Origin: Endocalyx cinctus
Lineage: Eukaryota > Ascomycota > Sordariomycetes > Amphisphaeriales > Apiosporaceae
Direction: 5' to 3'
Assembly (NCBI GenBank): GCA_001600455.1
Contig: BCKC01000005.1
Coordinates: 2,294,001-2,358,000 of the forward strand
DNA: 64,000 nucleotides
Both the position numbers and the translations under genes were made by a program. A model generated the notes under the pieces. That model did no database searches. It worked only from the letters and a program-made list of their open reading frames with translations, and had not been told where the DNA came from. This document shows positions 60,246 to 64,000 of this stretch, piece after piece (the first letter of the stretch is position 1; each line of letters starts with the position of its first letter).

Positions 60246-61481
60246 TGGATTAGGTTAGGTTTAAGGAATTTGAAGTAGTAAAAAAAAATTAATTCACTTG
60301 ATACCAAGATTAAGAAATCGAATTACTGCGTAAAATGCTTGTGAAGCGTGTGGGAATATGAATGTTTACGATATACCAGTTTTAGTACCTATGTACTCCA
60401 GAGTCCATACTTCAGTGCATAGCTACAGGTAGGTACTTACTTAAGGAATTACTAAATTTAGTACAGAGTATGTAGTACTGTACTAAACTCTAGTAAAGAT
60501 TATTTAGTGAAGATCTCCTTAATAGATACCGGCAAGATCCTACCTAGGTACTTAGATATTTTATCGCGATTATTTAATACAATGTATATATATTCTACTT
60601 AGGTAATATGTACAAGAAATGATATATCCACTATTTTGTGCAATTCCCCTTTAAACTTGGCAGTTGCGTACTGATAAAAAAAAAAGAATAAAGAAATGAA
60701 CACAGAGTACGCGTTGAGTCATTCGGGGAACGGCATACCGCGTTATTAGTGGGTATTTTGCATTAAAGGTATACTAAATACTTAGGTACTTAGGTACTTT
60801 ACGTGCATACCTTTAATTAAGAAAAAAAAACTTTTTACTTGAACAAATGTCAGCCTTGCGGAGAAACCATTGTCCTCTCACAAGTCGAATCTGAAAAAGG
60901 GCTAGTGGCAATTATTGTGGGTCTTTCTGCCTCATTTCTTAGGACCTTTAACAATTCTGCTGTCCGTCGATTTCTTCACCATAACAACATTTTACTACCA
61001 TAAAACGGAACATCGCGACATCGCAAAATACGCGTCGGAACTTGCGAATACCTTCATTCTGCGAATATCCGACATCATACGAATAGCTGGAAACGATATT
61101 TTCATCGACGCGATTCCCCATTCGACCTGCGCGCGCTGGGGCGAAGATTCCTTCATTAATCTCAGGGCCTTTTGGCCTGGCTGGCATCGCCTACCAGAGC
61201 CATCAATCCTAATTCATCCTCCTTCTCTGTTTTTTTTTTTTTTTTTTTTCATACTTGTTTCAGTAATTTACTAGGTCATTTTTCTCGATAAATATTAAAA
61301 AAAAAAAATTCTTCTTTTCTTTCCTTCATTTTTTTTGTCTCTCACGAGATAACGATTTTACGATAAAACACCTATTTCCACACCGACCGACCAACTTTTC
61401 AAGATTTTTTTTTTTCCCTTCATCTCCGCAACACCTTCTCTATCCTTATACAATCAATCACATTAATAACTGCCATTCATC
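60246..61481. other. Spacer and promoter upstream of rpb1
   Basis: No exon was recognised. It contains TACCTAGGTA at 60541 and related TTAGGTACTTAGGTA words near 60781. T-rich runs (61230-61249 and 61407-61416) and C/T-rich DNA lead up to the rpb1 start, as in strongly expressed fungal genes. Confidence 0.5.
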
Positions 61482-64000
61482 ATGGCGAACCTTCACTTCG
61501 CGCATTCCGATGCGCCTCTCAAGACGGTGGAAGAGATTCAGTTCGGTCTCTTGTCACCCGAAGAGATTAAAAATTTGAGTGTAGCGCACATCATGTATCC
61601 CGAGACCATGGATGAGACTCGCACTAAGCCGCGTCAAGGCGGTTTGAACGATTCACGACTCGGTTCCGTTGATCGTCAGTTCAAGTGTGCTACGTGCTTA
61701 GAAAGCATGTCTGAATGTCCTGGACATTTTGGTCACATTGAGTTAGCCAAACCTGTCTATCACCCGGGCTTTATCAAGAAGGTCAAGAAGATCCTAGAGA
61801 TCGTTTGTCACAATTGCAGCAAAGTCCTGGATGATAGAGTGAGTTATCAGGTCTTCCTGATTTAATCGCGATCTTTTTGATGCTAATCCAGCTCCTTTAG
61901 GATAATCCTGAATTCGCTGCTGCTGTTGCTACGCGCGATTCCAAGACGCGCTTCAACAGAATCTGGGCCTGCTGTAAAGGCAAGAAGTCATGTAGCAACG
62001 AAGTACCGAAGGACGAAGATAAAGAGTACGAACCTGGTAGCAAGCCGAAAAGAGCTGGCCACGGCGGTTGCGGCAACGAACAGCCCCAGGTTCGGCTTAC
62101 TGCCCTGAAGCTCACCGCCGTGTTGAACACCAAGGACGAGAACGGTCTGAAGAACAAGGAGACCAAGATCATTACTCCCGAAATGGCACTGAACATTCTC
62201 AAGCATATTTCCGACGACGATCTTCACGATATGGGCTTGAACACTGACTATGCCCGTCCCGAATGGATGATCATAACCGTCCTTCCTGTCCCCCCCCCTC
62301 CCGTCCGTCCTAGTATATCGATGGACGGTACAGGTCAAGGTTTACGAAATGAAGACGATTTGACATACAAACTCGGTGACGTTATCCGTGCTAACATTAA
62401 TGTCCGACAAGCTATCCAGGAAGGTTCACCTGCCCATATTGCAACTGAGTTCGAGCAGCTTCTCCAATACCATGTTGCTACTCTGATGGACAACGATATT
62501 GCCGGCCAGCCGCAGGCTCTTCAGAAGAGTGGTCGACCGGTCAAGTCCATTCGTGCCCGTCTAAAGGGAAAAGAAGGTCGACTTCGAGGTAACTTGATGG
62601 GAAAGCGTGTCGACTTCTCTGCTCGTACAGTCATCACCGGTGACGCCAACATCTCCCTCGACGAGGTCGGTGTGCCGCGAAGTATTGCTAGGATTCTCAC
62701 TTATCCTGAGACTGTCACGCCCTACAATATCTCGCGTCTCCACAAGCTTGTGCAGAATGGACCGAATGAGCATCCCGGTGCCAAGTACGTCGTCCGTTCA
62801 GATGGAACCAGAATCGATCTTCGCCACCACAAGCGAGCTGGTTCGATTTCTCTCGAGTACGGCTGGAAGGTCGAGCGACATCTTCAAGATGGTGATTATA
62901 TTATCTTCAACCGTCAGCCGTCTCTGCACAAAGAGTCTATGATGGGTCATCGTGTCCGAGTTATGCCTTACTCCACTTTCCGACTCAACCTGTCCGTCAC
63001 CTCTCCGTACAACGCTGATTTCGACGGCGACGAAATGAACCTTCACGTTCCTCAAACTGAGGAAACGCGTGCCGAAATTCGCGAGTTATGTATGGTCCCT
63101 CTAAATATCGTATCTCCGCAGCGAAACGGACCTCTCATGGGTATCGTCCAAGATACGCTAGCTGGTGTCTACAAGATGTGTCGTCGTGACGTCTTTATGA
63201 CCAAAGAGGAGGTCATGAATATCATGCTGTGGGTTCCGGACTGGGATGGAAGAATTCCTCAGCCTGCGATCCTTAAGCCCAGACCTCGTTGGACTGGTAA
63301 GCAGCTTGTCAGCATGATCATTCCCCGAGAGATCAGTCTCTATACCAAACCTGGCAGTGGACCCTGGTGCCCTCTCAAGGATGACGGTCTTCTTGTCCAG
63401 TCTGGTGAACTTCTTTTTGGCTTGTTAACAAAGAAAAATGTTGGCGCTGCTAGTGGTGGTATCATTCATCTTTGTTTCAACGAGCTTGGTTCCGATGGTG
63501 CGATGGCTTTTCTTAACGGGTGCCAGCGTGTCATCAATTACTGGCTCTTGCACAATGGTCACTCTATCGGTATCGGTGACACGATTCCCGATAAAAACAC
63601 TATTGAAAAGATTCAGGTCCACATCGACGAGCAAAAGGCCATTGTCGCCGACTTGACGGCCCAGGCTACCGCGAACGAGCTGGAAGCTCTTCCCGGTATG
63701 AACATTCGTGAGACTTTCGAAAGCAAAGTCTCCAAAGCTTTGAACTCCGCCCGTGATAAGGCAGGTACTACGACGGAGGACAGTTTGAAGGATTTGAACA
63801 ACGCCGTCGTCATGGCTCGGTCTGGTTCCAAGGGTTCTTCCATCAACATCTCCCAGATGACGGCTTTGGTCGGACAGCAGATCGTTGAAGGAAAACGTAT
63901 CCCCTTCGGTTTCAAATACAGGACATTACCCCACTTTACCAAGGATGACTACTCTCCTGAGGCCCGTGGATTTGTCGAGAACTCCTATCTTCGAGGTTTG
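61482..64000 (+). CDS. rpb1: RNA polymerase II largest subunit Rpb1 (5' part)
   Basis: Catalytic subunit of nuclear RNA polymerase II. The exons seen are 61482-61838 and 61901 to the window end (phase-0 join over a 62-nt intron), giving the first 819 residues. The clamp zinc sites are [17 protein letters not shown] and CHNCS, with CCKGKKSC after the join. The Mg2+-binding active-site motif [10 protein letters not shown] has D492, D494 and D496. Other conserved blocks are [36 protein letters not shown] and QDTLAG. The window stops at ENSYLRGL, just before the bridge helix, so the trigger loop and the C-terminal heptad repeats lie outside. A C-run at 62289-62298 encodes a short Pro stretch ([11 protein letters not shown]). 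Confidence 0.98.

Noticed and set aside
59717..60253. 178-codon plus-strand frame rich in Gly, Arg and Ala
   Set aside because: A shadow of the GC-rich 3' part of swd1 in another frame. The WD40 frame is continuous and family-like.

Overview
The window is nuclear DNA from a filamentous ascomycete (Pezizomycotina; probably Sordariomycetes, inferred from protein resemblance rather than tested). Short GT-AG introns of roughly 50-120 nt with CTAAC-type branch points interrupt many genes. Genes are monocistronic and lie on both strands, and the tRNA gene has an intron. Nothing bacterial, viral or CRISPR-like is present. Exon joins were worked out by hand from splice signals, frame and family resemblance.

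Left part (1-18.4 kb): COP9 signalosome subunit 7 (minus) and a Cu(I) P-type ATPase (plus) diverge from a 2.1 kb spacer. An AT-rich zone follows, then an N-terminally truncated thioesterase fragment beside a second broken fragment on the opposite strand. Next come a four-exon glutathione S-transferase and an FAD fumarate reductase with a C-terminal cytochrome b5 domain.

Middle (18.4-45 kb): 8.6 kb holds no gene I can support. After it come an MFS sugar transporter, a Cdc1/Ted1-type ER metallophosphoesterase, a SprT-like zinc metalloprotease, Sm-G (four exons), an Ntr2-like spliceosome protein sharing a 376 bp divergent promoter with Sm-G, a Vps3844/DUF3844-type ER protein, an unrecognised four-exon membrane-anchored protein, and a small membrane ORF downstream of a long CT repeat.

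Right part (45-64 kb): an intron-containing tRNA-Leu(AAG), nicotinamidase, HMG-CoA reductase, the G-patch nucleolar protein Tma23, the eight-exon tRNA-His guanylyltransferase Thg1, the COMPASS WD40 subunit Swd1, and the first 819 codons of RNA polymerase II subunit Rpb1, cut by the window edge.

Most genes are conserved housekeeping genes and many act in RNA biology (Sm-G, Ntr2-like, Tma23, Thg1, Swd1, Rpb1, tRNA). I see no biosynthetic or defence cluster and no clearly new system. The points most worth a second look are the broken thioesterase locus, the unrecognised 427-residue protein, the shared promoter of two splicing genes, and two short palindromes (TACCTAGGTA and TACGGAGTA) that recur in the spacers.
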